A stretch of 64,000 nt of DNA from Pyrenochaeta sp. MPI-SDFR-AT-0127 (GCA_020747015.1 JAGTJM010000024.1:434001-498000); one strand, 5' to 3'. Shown: positions 41,875-54,023, counted from the stretch's first letter. The notes: generated by a model from the letters alone, not told the origin. Translations and numbers: made by a program.

Positions 41875-42953
41875 CTAGCCTTTGTTCTTGAACTCTAATC
41901 CACTCTCCTTCCTGACGACTCCATAAACACTTGGAATATCCCCCTTATCACCAAGCTCTTGCTTGACTACCTCCAGTCTCTCTTGTGCCAACCCCAGCAT
42001 TCGAACACTACTCCCGCTCCTGTCCGCGAGATCCCTCGCATGCCTCGCATCTTTTCTCGCAAGATCGATGTGAAACAAGGGTTCCTCGCGTTGGTAGTAG
42101 TCACCCTGCAGCATGCGTTGCGAATATGCAGTATATGGCCCAGGGAACATGGTGGAGATGAAATTATGCAGATTATCAACACCTAGTCCGGATTTTTCGG
42201 CAAGCACATGCCCTTCAGAGAGCTGGGAGACCATATTCAGAATGAATGTGTTGCCAATTACTTTGAGGAGCGTGGCGTTGCCGGCGGGCTGGCCTGAGAA
42301 ATCCACATCTGCACGGCCCATGACACCCTTGGTATAGGGTGTCACTTTGGCGCAGGCAGAAGTGCTGCCTGCAACGACACATACTAGCTGTCCGTTATCA
42401 GCCATTGCTGGGGCACCGAAGACTGTACAGTAGGTTAGCAAAGCTTGCGAAAATGTAGGAAGGTGGGTAGTGAAGCGACTCTAAAACTTGTGATGCTTCA
42501 AACTACATTGCTCGAACTTACCAGGCATGCCAACAAACTCCGCTCCCTTCTCGGTGACTCTCTTCTCAAGCGCGTTGGTTGTATCAGGATGCACGGTCGA
42601 GCAATCAACTATCAGCTTTCCCTTTACGTTTTCCTCCAAGATCTTATCAACAGCAGAATTCACGGCGGCATCATCGCCAAGACACATGAAGATGATGTCT
42701 GAATCTCTGACCGCATCATTGACTGTGTCGACGACTTTCGACTTGTCAGATCCAAGTTTGGCAGCAAGCTCTGTGGAACGAGATTTGGTGCGGTTGTAGA
42801 GGATAAGCGGCTTGTCAAGGCTGCCTTTCTCGACTAAATTCTTGCACATCCCCTGGGAAAGTCAGAAAGACGTGGGCATTGGAATGCTTCTTAGTCGGCT
42901 ATACTTGCCCTCCCCATATTGCCGAGGCCAATCCAAGCTAGCTGTGGGGCCAT
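41875..42953 (-). CDS. 3-hydroxyisobutyrate dehydrogenase-like NAD-dependent beta-hydroxyacid dehydrogenase
   Basis: Minus-strand exons 42953-42909, 42852-42522 and 42422-41875, 307 aa. The tiny first exon encodes APQLAWIGLGNMGR, the Rossmann GxGxxG-type start (GLGNMGRGM after splicing). Then come LILYNRTKSR (cofactor strand), DIIFMCLGDD, VDCSTVHPDTT (substrate loop), GMPVFGAPAMADNGQL (across intron 2) and catalytic-lysine motif ATLLKVIGNTFILNM. The C-terminal helical domain includes DLARKDARHARDLADRSG. The family oxidises 3-hydroxyisobutyrate (valine breakdown) or related beta-hydroxyacids; many fungal paralogues have unknown substrates. Intron 1 (56 bases) has a GC donor in the strong context AGG/GCAAGT. 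The gene is divergent from the N-acetylglutamate synthase gene. Confidence 0.9.
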
Positions 42954-43276
42954 CGTGAAGTGCTTGTTGTAGGATTAACGTAGAGTGTTCACTTCTGCTG
43001 GATACTAAGAAACCAAGATTGGGCCAATATGCTTTTCCTATGACTGATATAATTGCCCCTCTGATCCGCCGTCGTCAATGTCATGGGCTTTGTCATTCGC
43101 TGCACGGGGTTAAGGCACGGGCCGATGTCGGCTAGCTCCAATGACGTCTAGCTCCCGTTATCAAAACTTCGGCAATGGAAATGTGCTGGCTACGACTCAC
43201 ACCGCCCAGTCATAGTTCTGGCACGCAAACAACATCCTCAAATTATGTGTTCAGCAGCTGGACGGTAGCATGAAGC
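42954..43276. promoter_or_regulatory. Bidirectional promoter region
   Basis: 323 bases between the start codons of the dehydrogenase (minus) and N-acetylglutamate synthase (plus). No frame or repeat is seen. Sharing of regulatory sites is inferred from the spacing only. Confidence 0.35.
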
Positions 43277-45548
43277 ATGTTCACCTGGAGCAAAGCCCCC
43301 GCGAGGGGCTTGGGGAAGGCTACAAAGAATGTGAGTAGCGCAAAGTGGGCTATTCACATGCAATACCCACAATTTCAAGTCGTACGGCAGCACTGACAAC
43401 CACCAGATCCCCAAATGCGATAACACCAGCAAACTTGTCGAGAAGACGCATATTGCACGGCTGTCGACGACTGCAAACCTCGGCACATTGCATACTCGAA
43501 GATCATCTAGCTCAGCGAAAGAGCGCCAGCGCGCCGAACGTGAGCAGTTGACACGCCTCCTCAAAGAATCACCAGGAAAACGCGATGCCCGGAATTTTTT
43601 GAAACAGTTCGACGTTCAAAAGAAGAACAAGGTCGTCTCTTCAACGAAGGCTCTGCAAACTACGAGCGAAGTGGGGCACAACCAGTACGGCTCGATCCGC
43701 ATCGGTGTAAACTTGGGTAACTTGTATCAACCAACGATATTCACACGGGATCCCGTGCCAGAAGAGAAATACAAAGAAGAAGAGCAGGATGAGCCGCTGC
43801 ATCTGGCACTGGTTAAGCTGCGGCAACCACAAACATTGGATGATCGTACACTGGGAGGCATTGCACTGACCCTGAGTCAGATGGCACAACTGGGGTTGAG
43901 CACTGCAGTAGTATTGGATTGTGAGGACTGCACCACAACACATACTCAATATATGGATCCAACGTATGAGAAAACGGTCAGGGAACAGGCAGCACGTTTG
44001 GAAGCCGCGTTGGAAGACTATAACGAACCGGGAGCTTTGTTGGTGGAACACGCTTTGAGCTATTCGAAAATGGCAGGCAATGTGCCAAGCACAGTGCAAG
44101 TGAAAGGAGCCGTCGAAGTGCAAAACAGCTACCTCATCTATCCTCTGATCGACGATGGCGTTATTCCGATCATTCCACCTTTCGCGTATGACAGGGAGTT
44201 GAAGAAGGTCAAGGTGCAAGCGGATGATGTACTACTTGCGTTGATTCGAGAGTTTGCTGGCATCACTGAGCAAGCTGACAGCAATCTCTTACAAGAGCTT
44301 GGTGAAGAGCCACCAAGCCAAAAGACTTACGGCATCGAGAGACCGATCTTAGATCGCATCATCATCCTAGACCCTCTTGGTGGGATACCATCTGAGAATC
44401 GAGCGGATGGTGCCCACGTTTTTGTCAATTTGGAGGCAGAGTATCGCGATATCAAGATGGAGCTCCAACAATTGTCGTTGGCAGATACACCGAACGACAA
44501 CATTAGTAATCCCCTATCCCTCGGGAATGGCAATCCACTTTCAAAGTTTGTGGAAGATGAGATCGCGCCTATACCGGGGCCCAAGCCCCAGCAGTTAGAT
44601 GGTTCGGCGCCTATTCGTCATGTCAAAAACTTGGATGTCGTACAGCGTGCTCTGAAGCTTCTACCGTCCTCATCATCGGCTCTGATCCTCACACCTTCCG
44701 AAGCTGCAACGAAAGCCATACCAGACGATGCACGGTCGACGCCCTCGAAGAATCCGCTTCTCCACAATCTGCTTACAGATAAGCCAATGGTCTCATCATC
44801 ACTTCCAACATCTCCTACTTCGCGCTTCTTAGGCTCTACTACAGCGAATCCAGCAACATTTCTCAAGAAAGGCATACCACTTACCATGATACCTGATCCG
44901 CGAATCCACGGACCTTGGCAGCCACCGTCTGCATCAAACCCTAGTATCGAGCTTGGCGATGACCCACGAGTCAATCTACCCAAGCTGGTTGATCTTATCA
45001 ACGATTCCTTTCGACGGAAGTTAGATCCAAAAGACTACCTCAACCGTATTCGCGGTCGCGTAGCCGGCATTATCATTGCAGGTGACTACGAAGGCGGTGC
45101 GATATGTACGTGGGAAACACCCTCTTTCCTACTCAACATGACCGGTCCACCTGCGGCATCGCCAGACTCACCATACTGGATACCTTACCTTGACAAATTC
45201 GCTGTCCTCACATCATCCCAGGGCTCAGGTGGCGTGTCTGACATTGTCTGGGCTGCTTTAACACGAACATGCTTTCCTGCTGGTGTAGTTTGGAGGAGCA
45301 GAACAAGCAACCCGGTGAACAAATGGTACCAGGAGAGATCCAAGGGTATGTGGAATCTACCTGGTGATCAGTGGACGATGTTTTGGACGACAGAAGGTGT
45401 CAATCAAGGATGGGGTAATGAAGAGTGGGGGCGTAAAGCTATTGGCAGTAAAGAAAGGAAAGGGGAGATGACCAGGTGGGATGCCTATGTTGACGTCTGC
45501 GGCGCGATTGAGCCAAGCTGGGCGGATGGAATTAAGAGGCTAGACTAA
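43277..45548 (+). CDS. ARG2: N-acetylglutamate synthase, mitochondrial (amino-acid acetyltransferase)
   Basis: Exons 43277-43330 and 43407-45548, 731 aa. The 18-codon first exon (MFTWSKAPARGLGKATKN) supplies the only plausible Met in frame and, with the start of exon 2, a basic mitochondrial presequence; the intron is 76 bases with a GTGAGT donor. The first half is an amino-acid-kinase-like fold (LHLALVKLRQPQTLDDRTLG; LGLSTAVVLDCEDC). The C-terminal acetyltransferase domain shows GRVAGIIIAGDYEGGAICTW, YLDKFAVLTSSQGSGGVSDI, ALTRTCFPAGVVWRSRTSNP, NKWYQERSKGMW and MFWTTEG, matching fungal Arg2/NAGS. The enzyme makes N-acetylglutamate from glutamate and acetyl-CoA, the first step of arginine synthesis in the matrix, and is arginine-inhibited together with N-acetylglutamate kinase. 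The 3' end is 117 bases from that of the convergent dioxygenase gene. Confidence 0.95.
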
Positions 45549-45665
45549 GGTGATTTCTAGTCTACTCACAAATACAGTTCAACCGCATGACTTTACATCT
45601 CCCGCTGTAGGCAAGATCATTCGTGAATCTGATGCATTGATATATGAGACAATTTGATATCAAGA

Positions 45666-46865
45666 TTATCCCTCGCTAGCCTGCACGACCTGCGCCCAGT
45701 TCCCTCCACTTCCTTCAAACCGTCCCGGCACAACGCCATCCCACAGGCTTGCCAAGATCACTCGGTCCTCTTGCTTGCCTCCCCATGGTTGTCTTCCATG
45801 CTGCGCAATTATATTATCATACACCAGTACATCACCTTGCTGCCACTTATGCAGCATACGAATCTCATCTGTAATATCCGCCAGCTTCTTAAGGTAATGT
45901 TCTGGTATTGTCGTACCGTCTCCAAAGAGCTGCTGGGTCACGTTTTTGCGGCCAGCATTAGGCGAGTCTGGAGCTATGAAGTTTTTATAGTATGCTGCCA
46001 GGCCCGTGAACAGAGTCGGCAATCCAGATCCCGGCTGTGTTCGTATTGCAGGAAGTCGGTGTGTTAGAATCAGCGTTTGCCCTTTGTCTGTCCATTCCCA
46101 TGTCGTATGCTCACCCCTTCCGTACCGCAGGATCTGCTTCTCGACTTTTGCCCGTCGCGTAGCTTCGTCGTCGCCATCCTCAATCTCCTTCCCGAAGGCT
46201 TGTTTCAGCGTTGAGCCGCCCGCATACTGTTTCTCAACTTTATATGTGACTTTGCTCAGAATGCCCTTTTTCGCCAACTCCTCGATGAAGTCTGGAATTT
46301 CTTCATTGGCTCGCTGGAACAACTCCAGCGATGATGAGATTGGCGTTTCTCCGCCTTCTTTTGGTGCGCTGTGGCAATAGAAGAAAATGTACTCTGGTGC
46401 ATGAGGAACTTGAGGGCTTTCGTTATGATTGTAGATGAGTACCTCTTTCGGTGCCTCATTTGCCGGTGCTACATTTGGAGCAAGAAGAGGTCGATCAACT
46501 ACGATGCCGATAATCTCATGTGGCGAGTAACCGAATGCGTGGGCGAACTTGCTGAAGTCTTCTGCTGAGTGAATGGGCAAGCCTCGGAATAGGAGAGTAC
46601 CATGAACGGCGAGCTTCTTGGTGAGGATTCCATCTTGTGCTTGAAGAGACTTGATGGTTTGGACAACAGTGTCAATGTCAGGGCTAGTATGGTCAAGGGT
46701 TGATGGTCGCAGTGCAAGGGGTGTAACCGTTCCTTCTGGATGTGGGGCTCCAAGTGATTTCTGGTTTGATGATGGGAGATCGAATGACTCGAATACTACC
46801 GCCGTTGAACCGCCGCTATCTAGCTTCGGTGCAAAGATGTTCTGCGGAGCGATTGAAGTTGTCAT
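45666..46865 (-). CDS. TauD/TfdA-type Fe(II)/2-oxoglutarate dioxygenase
   Basis: Single exon, 399 aa from the ATG at 46865 (three non-ATG codons precede it in frame). The fold is recognised from GTLLFRGLPIHSAEDFSKFA, the iron site H147-N-E149 in IYNHNESPQVP, EYIFFYCHSAPKEGGETPI, the distal His356 in YDNIIAQHGRQPW, and the 2-oxoglutarate-binding Arg368 (KQEDRVILASL). Such enzymes hydroxylate taurine, gamma-butyrobetaine-like or aryl substrates, or act in secondary metabolism; the substrate is unknown here. It is divergent from an UNC93-like carrier (590 bases apart), which could move its substrate or product. Confidence 0.92.
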   Translation of the reverse strand: MTTSIAPQNIFAPKLDSGGSTAVVFESFDLPSSNQKSLGAPHPEGTVTPLALRPSTLDHTSPDIDTVVQTIKSLQAQDGILTKKLAVHGTLLFRGLPIHSAEDFSKFAHAFGYSPHEIIGIVVDRPLLAPNVAPANEAPKEVLIYNHNESPQVPHAPEYIFFYCHSAPKEGGETPISSSLELFQRANEEIPDFIEELAKKGILSKVTYKVEKQYAGGSTLKQAFGKEIEDGDDEATRRAKVEKQILRYGRGEHTTWEWTDKGQTLILTHRLPAIRTQPGSGLPTLFTGLAAYYKNFIAPDSPNAGRKNVTQQLFGDGTTIPEHYLKKLADITDEIRMLHKWQQGDVLVYDNIIAQHGRQPWGGKQEDRVILASLWDGVVPGRFEGSGGNWAQVVQASEG

Positions 46866-47454
46866 GCTGAGCACGTGATCTAGAATAATTGAGAGTGCGA
46901 TTGCAAACGGCGTCTCTTGGAGAAGAGTTTAGGTCCTTATAAGCACCAAGGGTGGTCTTATGTCCGAACCGGTAATGTTCACCAGATACAGTGACGAACG
47001 GGACAGATCGGCATCTACCCCGCCAACTGTATGTAGGGTCTGGAATTATGGTATGCTGTTATCTTAAGCCAAAATTGTGCCATTCGCTCTTGCGAAAAGA
47101 ATTCGTGGTAGTGTCTGGAGGGAAGACATCTCACTCGCTAGTTGTGAAGTAACGCGATGTTCGGTAGACAGCATCCTAGACGTCAACGTTCGCTTGTCAA
47201 ATAAAAGTGGTGCGACCCAGACGATCGTCAGAGATCCGCAATGTTGCGTGCTCGTAAGGTAGTACAACCCCGGGTAGTTTCTTCCGACACCAAACAAGAA
47301 AGATCTTATTGTATAAAGCAATGAGTTCATACCACACTGTCGGTATCTCATCCGCTTACTCGGTACTGCATTATTCCACTTGCTTGGGTCTCGACATATC
47401 TTATCGCTTGAGAGAGACTAAGCCCATTTTCTCAATTGTATTTCTTCGTCAAAG
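46866..47454. promoter_or_regulatory. Divergent intergenic region, dioxygenase / UNC93-like carrier
   Basis: No supported frame. It carries both upstream regions of a divergent gene pair; I identified no specific operator. Confidence 0.35.
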
Positions 47455-48953
47455 ATGGCGACTTCAGACCATGAAGAAGACAAGGGGAAGACCAGGAAAG
47501 TCGGAAATGAAGAGCTTTGGGGAGGTGCCTCGCCTCCAGTCGAGACATCGAAAACATCACCCAACTTTCCAAAGAAGACTCCTTTTCATCGCACGACCCT
47601 CTTTCAAATCCTTGTTGTTGGAATATGCGCTTTCTGTGCACCCGGAATATGGAGTGCTATGAATGGTCTTGGAGTAGGAGGATCCCAATCCCCTGACTTG
47701 GTGAATGCGGCAAACGCAATACTCTATGCTTTCATGACTGTGACTTGTTTTCTTGGACCATGGGTTACGAACGCCATTGGCTTCAAGTACACGCTTGCCA
47801 TTGGTTCCCTAGGCTACCCTCTTTATGCAGTAAGTGTTTCTCAGAAGAGTTGTACGTGAGGTTACGCTAACGGTTTAAGGCTGGATTATATGTAAACAAT
47901 CGTTTTGGCGACGAGTGGTTCGTCTATTTAGGAGCAGTATCATGTGGAATTAGCGCTGGATTCTTCTGGAGCGTTGAAGGCGCTATTGCAACTGGATATC
48001 CCGAAAGTCACAAGCGTGGGCGTTACATTGCGACTTGGTTCACTTTCCGCAATTTTGGTAACATCATCGGTGGCGCTGTGTCTCTGGGTATCAACCACAA
48101 AGTCAACCATCGCGGAAAAGTTGGATACCAAACCTACTGGGGCTTCATCGCCATTCAATGCCTAGGTTTCTTCCTTGGTCTGCTACTTTCGAATCCAGAG
48201 AAGGTGGTACGAGATGATGGTACGAGAATCCAAGCTCCAAGAGGAATCAAGTGGAAAGTTGAAGGCCGAGAGATGTGGCATTTGCTCACGAGCAAGTCCA
48301 TCCTCCTTCTCGTTCCATTATTTCTATACTTTGGGTGGATTCAAGCCTATCCTGGAACGTACCTCGCAACTTATTTTACTGTCCGCTCGAGAGCTCTAGG
48401 GAGCTTCATGTCTGCGGTCGTAGGCACGTTAGCAACTTGGCTCGGAGGTACCTTGGTAGATCTTCCATGGCACAAAAGTAGGCAGGTTCGCGCTATTTCG
48501 ACGTTCACTCTGATTGCGGTCCTCAACTCTGCTACCTGGATATGGGCTGTATATATCCAAAACGAATACCACCATACGCGACCCATCTTGGACTGGGGCA
48601 ATCAGAAGGCCTTCGGTCGTGGGTTTGGAGTCTACCTTTTTGAGCGTATCAGCCTAGGTCTGGTAGAGAACTATATCTACTGGTGCATTGGTAATTTGTC
48701 CGATTCTCCTGGAGATCAAATCAGGTACAGCTCATTGTTGAGGGGCATTGAGACAGCGGGCGTTGCTCTCGGCTTTGGTGTGCAGGCCGTCCCAACGAAG
48801 CTGATTGCTACAGCCAGTATCAATTGCGCACTTTGGTTCATTGCCTTGCCCTTCAGCTATTACGCTACACAGCAAGTTGTAAAGAAGTTCAACCAGCTGG
48901 ATAAAGAGCAGAAGGAGGGGAGCAATCGAGTTGAGGTGACTTCATCACCGTAG
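47455..48953 (+). CDS. UNC93-like major-facilitator membrane protein
   Basis: Exons 47455-47829 and 47880-48953, 482 aa; a 50-base intron with GTAAGT donor and CGCTAACG branch site. The protein has about 11-12 membrane segments and the fungal UNC93/DUF895-type signatures: FQILVVGICAFCAPGIWSAMNGLG, NAANAILYAFMTVTCFLGPW, IGFKYTLAIGSLGYPLYAAGLY (across the splice junction), GISAGFFWSVEGAIATGYPE, RGRYIATWFTFRNFGNIIGG, IYWCIGNLSDSPGDQIRYSS and GIETAGVALGFGVQAVP. Members are presumed transporters; fungal substrates are not established. A hydrophilic N-terminus of about 50 residues is probably cytosolic. Confidence 0.9.
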
Positions 48954-49488
48954 TTGGGCGACATCTTCGAATACCAGTATTTGGTTGTATTCCATCTCAC
49001 TTGTGTGTTCTGAAAAATTGAACCTAGCGATTGAGGTGGTCATATTCTATGTCGTTACACAAAAATACATGTTCGCAAGTGAAACTTTGACACGCTGTTG
49101 TGCTCTCGTTAGTGAATATTGGAGTGCCTCAAAACAAGGGCCTCAGTAGTTTACCTGCACTGGGAATGTCCCTGCCAATCGTTACCCGTAAAGCCATCAA
49201 AGCTGCGACATCACCCGCCGTTCAAATTGCACAAGCCAATGGCCATGGTTGCGGCATGTCGTAGATTGGGGCCAATTCGGTAATAGATTAACTGAGGGAG
49301 GCGAATCAGAAGCCTCACATTCTAAGCCTACAACCTCTATCAGATATGACATAACCTAATATAAAGCAAAGGGCTCAGCCACACCATGAAATCCGTATAG
49401 ATGACTGCTGAGCTAGAGTCTCTCCTCCTCAATCACCCTCATTATTCGCTTTCATGTCTAATACCCAACTCTAACAAGACCGCTGTTC
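48954..49488. other. Intergenic region, no gene seen
   Basis: Between two plus-strand genes. Only short frames; no repeats or RNA genes recognised. Confidence 0.4.
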
Positions 49489-51269
49489 ATGATGACTAGC
49501 ATTTTGACCTTCCCTCATGGAAGTAGTAACCATAATGCAGTTCAGAACGAAACAAGTAGCTTCTCCACTTTGGGTAGGAATTGCGTGGCTGGAGAACTAA
49601 TACAAACGTTAACGCCAAAATAGCACACAACACAAACTCAAATGCAGCATCATGGTACAGTGTTTTTTGGCCCGTAATAGCATGCATTCTCAACGCTATG
49701 ATGCAGAACGCGGGCAAAACCTGTAATGCGCCTCTCAGATTCAGCTTCGCCTTGCGATCTTCGCCCCTCATCTGCGTTGCTGATACATTTCTAACTCTGG
49801 CTGTGTTCGTATACATGCTACTTATTGGTTGTCCAATCAGGGTGGCCGCCAGGCACGTCTGGTATGATCGCTTTGACAGACGATCTGATGGCTCCTTGTT
49901 TGAAGCAGAGGAAGAAATACAAGATATCAAATGTGCAATTTCTGTGCAGAGCCAGATACGCGAACATGCAGAAGCCTCGTGTGGTCCCCGAGATCCGGAA
50001 AACGTTCCTGCGCAGATGGCCCTTGATCCTCTGTCCAACACGATAGCTTCATTCGACCCTCATCATCAGGAGCACCTTGGATATCATCCAAACTCATCAG
50101 CTGGTCATGTTTCTTGCAATCACCAAGAACCATATAGATCGGATCGTCAAAGTAACTCCGATCCTCCAGTGAGAGTTGGTGTTTCGATGCAAGCCAATTG
50201 CTCAACACAAGAGAGCTCTTCGGTTCAAATTGAGGCTACAGAGGGCAACAACCAAGGACCGAGAGTTGTAGTAACTACACACGGAGCTCCTCCTACTCCC
50301 GGCGATACAGAATCTCAAGTCATGTACCCTGGCTCGGCCATCGACCGTGCATGGCGGCGCAGCATGATGACTTTCATTCTCGGCGCCCTGCCACAAGCGA
50401 TAAAAGTATTTGGAATGCGAGGAATTCCCATCACACAGACGATCATTGCCATACTTCTCACAGCTTTCATTGTACCAGAGTGGTTCCGCTGGATGGCAGG
50501 CACTGCTGGACAGATTGATCTTCAACCAATGCCAATCGTGCTACGTGCAAAGAAAAGAATTGCCAAAGCGCAAGACGTTGTCCTGTTTGTCACTTGCGCG
50601 GTGACCGTACTTCAAGGGTTGTTTATTGTAGCCTTCTTTTCCTCCGACTTGGTTCCGATATCTTGCGCAATTGCACTCGCTTCTGCGATTACGATCGTTG
50701 TTTTGAGGATCGGCCACGTATTTGCAAGGCTACAGCACTACAAGCGTCACTCAGATATAACCGAATATACCTCGAGTATTGCTGTCAAGCTTCAAAACAT
50801 CTATCTGAAACTGCTCACTTCCGTTTCAAACGTCTTTGCTGTTCGGCTGGCCGACATCGGTGCGGGTGCATGGCTAGACTCGAAATGTGTGGTACTGTTC
50901 ACTTTCATCCTGAGTGCAATTTGTCTCTCGTTTGTAAAAACCGATTGGACATGGAAACTCTTCTCCGTAATACCTCGCGATCACATTTGGGATGCTCCAC
51001 ACTCCATGTTCTATACAATCATTCAGATTGCGGCTTTGTCTTCTGTCCCTTTCATTCCCATCCCTGCTATCCTAATCCTTCATCTCATTTATCGTCTCCT
51101 CTTCATTGGGTCGCTTTCAAAGTATCCTCGGGCACTGCTGGGACTGAACGGATGTATGCAAGGGTTTTGGTGTGGAGTTCTTGTGGTGCTCAATGTTTCT
51201 ATTTTCTTATGGTATTACGGTCAATTATACAACTCTGCTAGTACATTTAGGCCTGGTTGGGCGGACTAG
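49489..51269 (+). CDS. Uncharacterised fungal multipass membrane protein
   Basis: Exons 49489-49573 and 49624-51269, 576 aa. The 50-base intron (GTAGGA donor, ACTAAT branch site, ATAG acceptor) joins an exon beginning MMTSILTFPHG to the long frame, which has no ATG of its own near its start. Hydrophobic segments: WYSVFWPVIACILNAMM, ICVADTFLTLAVFVYMLLIG, then a long hydrophilic loop (about residues 110-240, Ser/Gln/His-rich). A C-terminal block follows with about seven segments (TQTIIAILLTAFIVPEWF; VVLFVTCAVTVLQGLFIVAF; CVVLFTFILSAICLSFV; SVPFIPIPAILILHLIYRLLF; GVLVVLNVSIFLWYYG). I know no functional assignment for this layout. Confidence 0.7.
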
Positions 51270-51689
51270 CTCGGGTAGATGTAGCATTACTTACAACACT
51301 AGGCGCAATACAACCATAAGAGCTGCTTCGCACAACAATTTTAGTGTAAGTAGAGGAGCGAGTAAATAGCTGAGTATAACAGTGGAGGTGATGAACAATC
51401 ACAAAAGGTGCTCTTGTGGTATCGGCATCAATGTGCACCGAACAACGTAAAACGAGGCCGAGCATAGTAGACGCTCATAAGGAGTATGTGTCTGGTAATG
51501 ATTTATTTGAATTTGCCGAGTTCTATCTTTACTCTCTAGATAACCTTTATGCAGGCTTAAGCTTCCCCAAAGTCTTCATCATGCACAGCCAGTCATCTAC
51601 CTGTGCAGTCACATCTTCTACTCACCACTTCCTCTATCTTCATATAATATTCTACTCGCGATGAAGGCAAACATAGCAACTTGTGCATC
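51270..51689. other. Convergent intergenic region
   Basis: Between the 3' ends of the membrane protein and the metallopeptidase genes. No supported feature. Confidence 0.4.
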
Positions 51690-54023
51690 TTATTTCGAAA
51701 TACCTAGCTCCTTGTAAAACGCCTCTGTCTCAGGCTTCCTGCCCAGGAACTCCTCGAGAATATCCATTTCCTCTTTGCTTCCGCCACGCTCAAGGACGGT
51801 GTGCCTATATCGTCGACCTTCTTTGCCATTCATAGGATCTGCCTTGAAGACAGTGTAGAACATGTCTGTGGAATAGACCTGGGAGGAGAGATAGCCGTAG
51901 TAACTGTCCCAAGTTAGCAAGTAATTCAACGGAGGTGAAACGATTGCAGAAGACATACCCAGCATCATAACCACCGATGAGATGACCAAAAGTCGCCTGG
52001 CCATTTCCCCAATGCCAGTCACCCTTCTTCTCACCATCCAAGGCCTCCGGCCCATCAAGTTGGCTAATCTCTTGCCTGAGTGCATTGTACTTCTCTGTAA
52101 TATCCAATTTCTCGAGATCCTCATGACTGGCCGGCTCATGCACCGTCATATCGAAGGTACCAAAGTGCAGTTGCCTCAGATTAAACAGCGCATCATTGAC
52201 ATGCTTAGTGCTGATTAGATTAGCGATCAAGGAGCTGGGAATCTGCTCGGCGGGCTTCTTGTCTGCGCCTGATGATTCGAGGTAGGCAGCTTCATAATCA
52301 GAGGAGAGGTAGGAGTAATGGTGTGATAGGGCGCGGAGTTGCGAGGGCGTCCAACACCAATTTTCCAGCATCTGGGAGGGCGCTTCGACAAAGTCGCGGA
52401 CAGTGTTTGTGCCGTGGAAGCGGGAGTATGTCGTCCTTGATACTAGATCGTGGATACCATGACCAAGCTCATGGAAGAGCGTCACGACCTCATCGTGAGT
52501 CAGGAGCGATGGCTTCTTGGCAGTCGGCTTGGAGAAGTTGCAGACGAGGGCTGTAGCGGGGTATCGGCGCTTGCCGTTCTCATCGATGTATCCGGGTTGC
52601 AAGTTAAAGTTGGCAGCATGTCCATATTTGCCATCTCGTGGGAAGAGATCTAGGTAGAGGTAGCCCACGAAGCCAGCACCTTCACCTTCATCGTCCCACA
52701 CGCTGAAAATCTGAACATCCTCGTGCCATACGATGTCTGAGCCCTTGCCACCTTCTGCAAGAGCAGCCCTGTCCTCCTCTCCCACAATCTCAACGAATAC
52801 TAGGCCAAAAAGCTCCTCGAAGATCTTCAACATGCCCTGGATGGTCGTCTGGAGAGGAAAGTACTCGGAAATGACTTTGTGATCGAGCTGGTAGTCCTTC
52901 TCCAACATCAAACGATCATAGTACCTATGATCCCAGAGGTAGTACCGCTCTGCGAGAGGACCAGTCAAGCCACGCTCTTTTGTATCCTGCTTCTTCAACT
53001 CCATCAGCTTCTCGACCTCCTTCTTGCCGCCTGGCGCCAGGCGCTCTCGTAGATCGCCCAAGAAATCATTGACAGTCTTTGTTGTCTTCGCCATCTTATC
53101 CTCTATCCTAAACTGGGCGTGGCTGTTATAGCCAAGGATGCGCGCCGCCTCGTCTCGAAGTAGGACTGCCTCCCGGAACAATGCTATGTTGTCGTTGCAC
53201 TTATTTTCATTGTTGGTGAAGACCTTCTTCCGCGTCTCGGCATTCGTCGCGTACTTGAGAGTTGGGAAGAGATCAGGGTACTTGAAAGTAAGCCACAGCT
53301 TGCCCTCGTTTTCTCCCTCGCCCTTCTTCAGTATAGACAGAGTATCCTCAGGCACGCCGTCCAGCTCTTCTGGGGTGAACCACAACCCGCCATTCTCCTC
53401 GTTCAGGTTCTTCTGGAAAGCAATGCTAATCTGACTCAGTCTTTGCTTGATCTCCTTGAATCTATCCCTCTTCGGCCCCGCAGGCAAGCTCAGGCCATTC
53501 CGAATGAACGACTTGTGGTCTTTCTCCAACAAGCGCTGCGATTCCGGATCCAGTTGGTCCTTCTTCTTCAACACTGCGTCTACGAGGTTGAAGACATCTT
53601 CACGCATGGAAGACTCGATACCGAAATCATCGAGCATCTGCTCGGCCTCGCTAGAAGCATCACGCAGCTCTTTATTTGTGGACACGGCGTTGTAGAAGCC
53701 GATGATGTGCGACTCGATGGCCATTTTGTTGTCATCGCGGGCAATTGGAAGGATGGCGTTTGCGAACGTCGCACTGTCGAGCTTTACGTCGCGAACAATG
53801 GCATCCTGGACGCTTCGTGATCTGTCAATCTGGGCTGCGTCAGCTCAGCTTCCCTGCGCCCCTCTGACTGCGGGGGTTTTGCAACGGTCGCAATTGCACA
53901 CCACCACCCCCGAAAGCACGGAATTGTACGTACCAGTCTCTTCGTGTCGTCAATCAAGCTCTGCTTCGTCGCAATAAACTTGGGGGGCAGCTGTGGCGGC
54001 GTCTTGTACTGCTTTGGAGCCAT
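51690..54023 (-). CDS. M3-family metallopeptidase (saccharolysin / thimet oligopeptidase-like)
   Basis: Minus-strand exons 54023-53934, 53829-51959 and 51903-51690, 724 aa; introns of 104 and 55 bases. Zinc site FHELGHGIHDL with HELGH at about 483-487, followed by GTNTVRDFVEAPSQMLENW, whose Glu is the third zinc ligand. Family strings DLFPRDGKYGHAANF, YSRFHGTNTVRDF and GYDAGYYGYLSSQVYSTDMF (the last across intron 2) place it with yeast Prd1/MepB, which cleave short peptides up to about 17 residues in the cytosol or mitochondrial intermembrane space. I start at MAPKQYKTPPQLPPKF, the usual family start. The frame stays open about 85 codons upstream without any ATG, encoding a hydrophobic, basic leader (SRLTKLFLAAVALFISLSAI). 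Confidence 0.92.

Noticed and set aside
49496..50041. Minus-strand frame of 181 codons over the membrane-protein gene
   Set aside because: Lies antisense to a long frame with membrane segments and a supported first intron; treated as a shadow.
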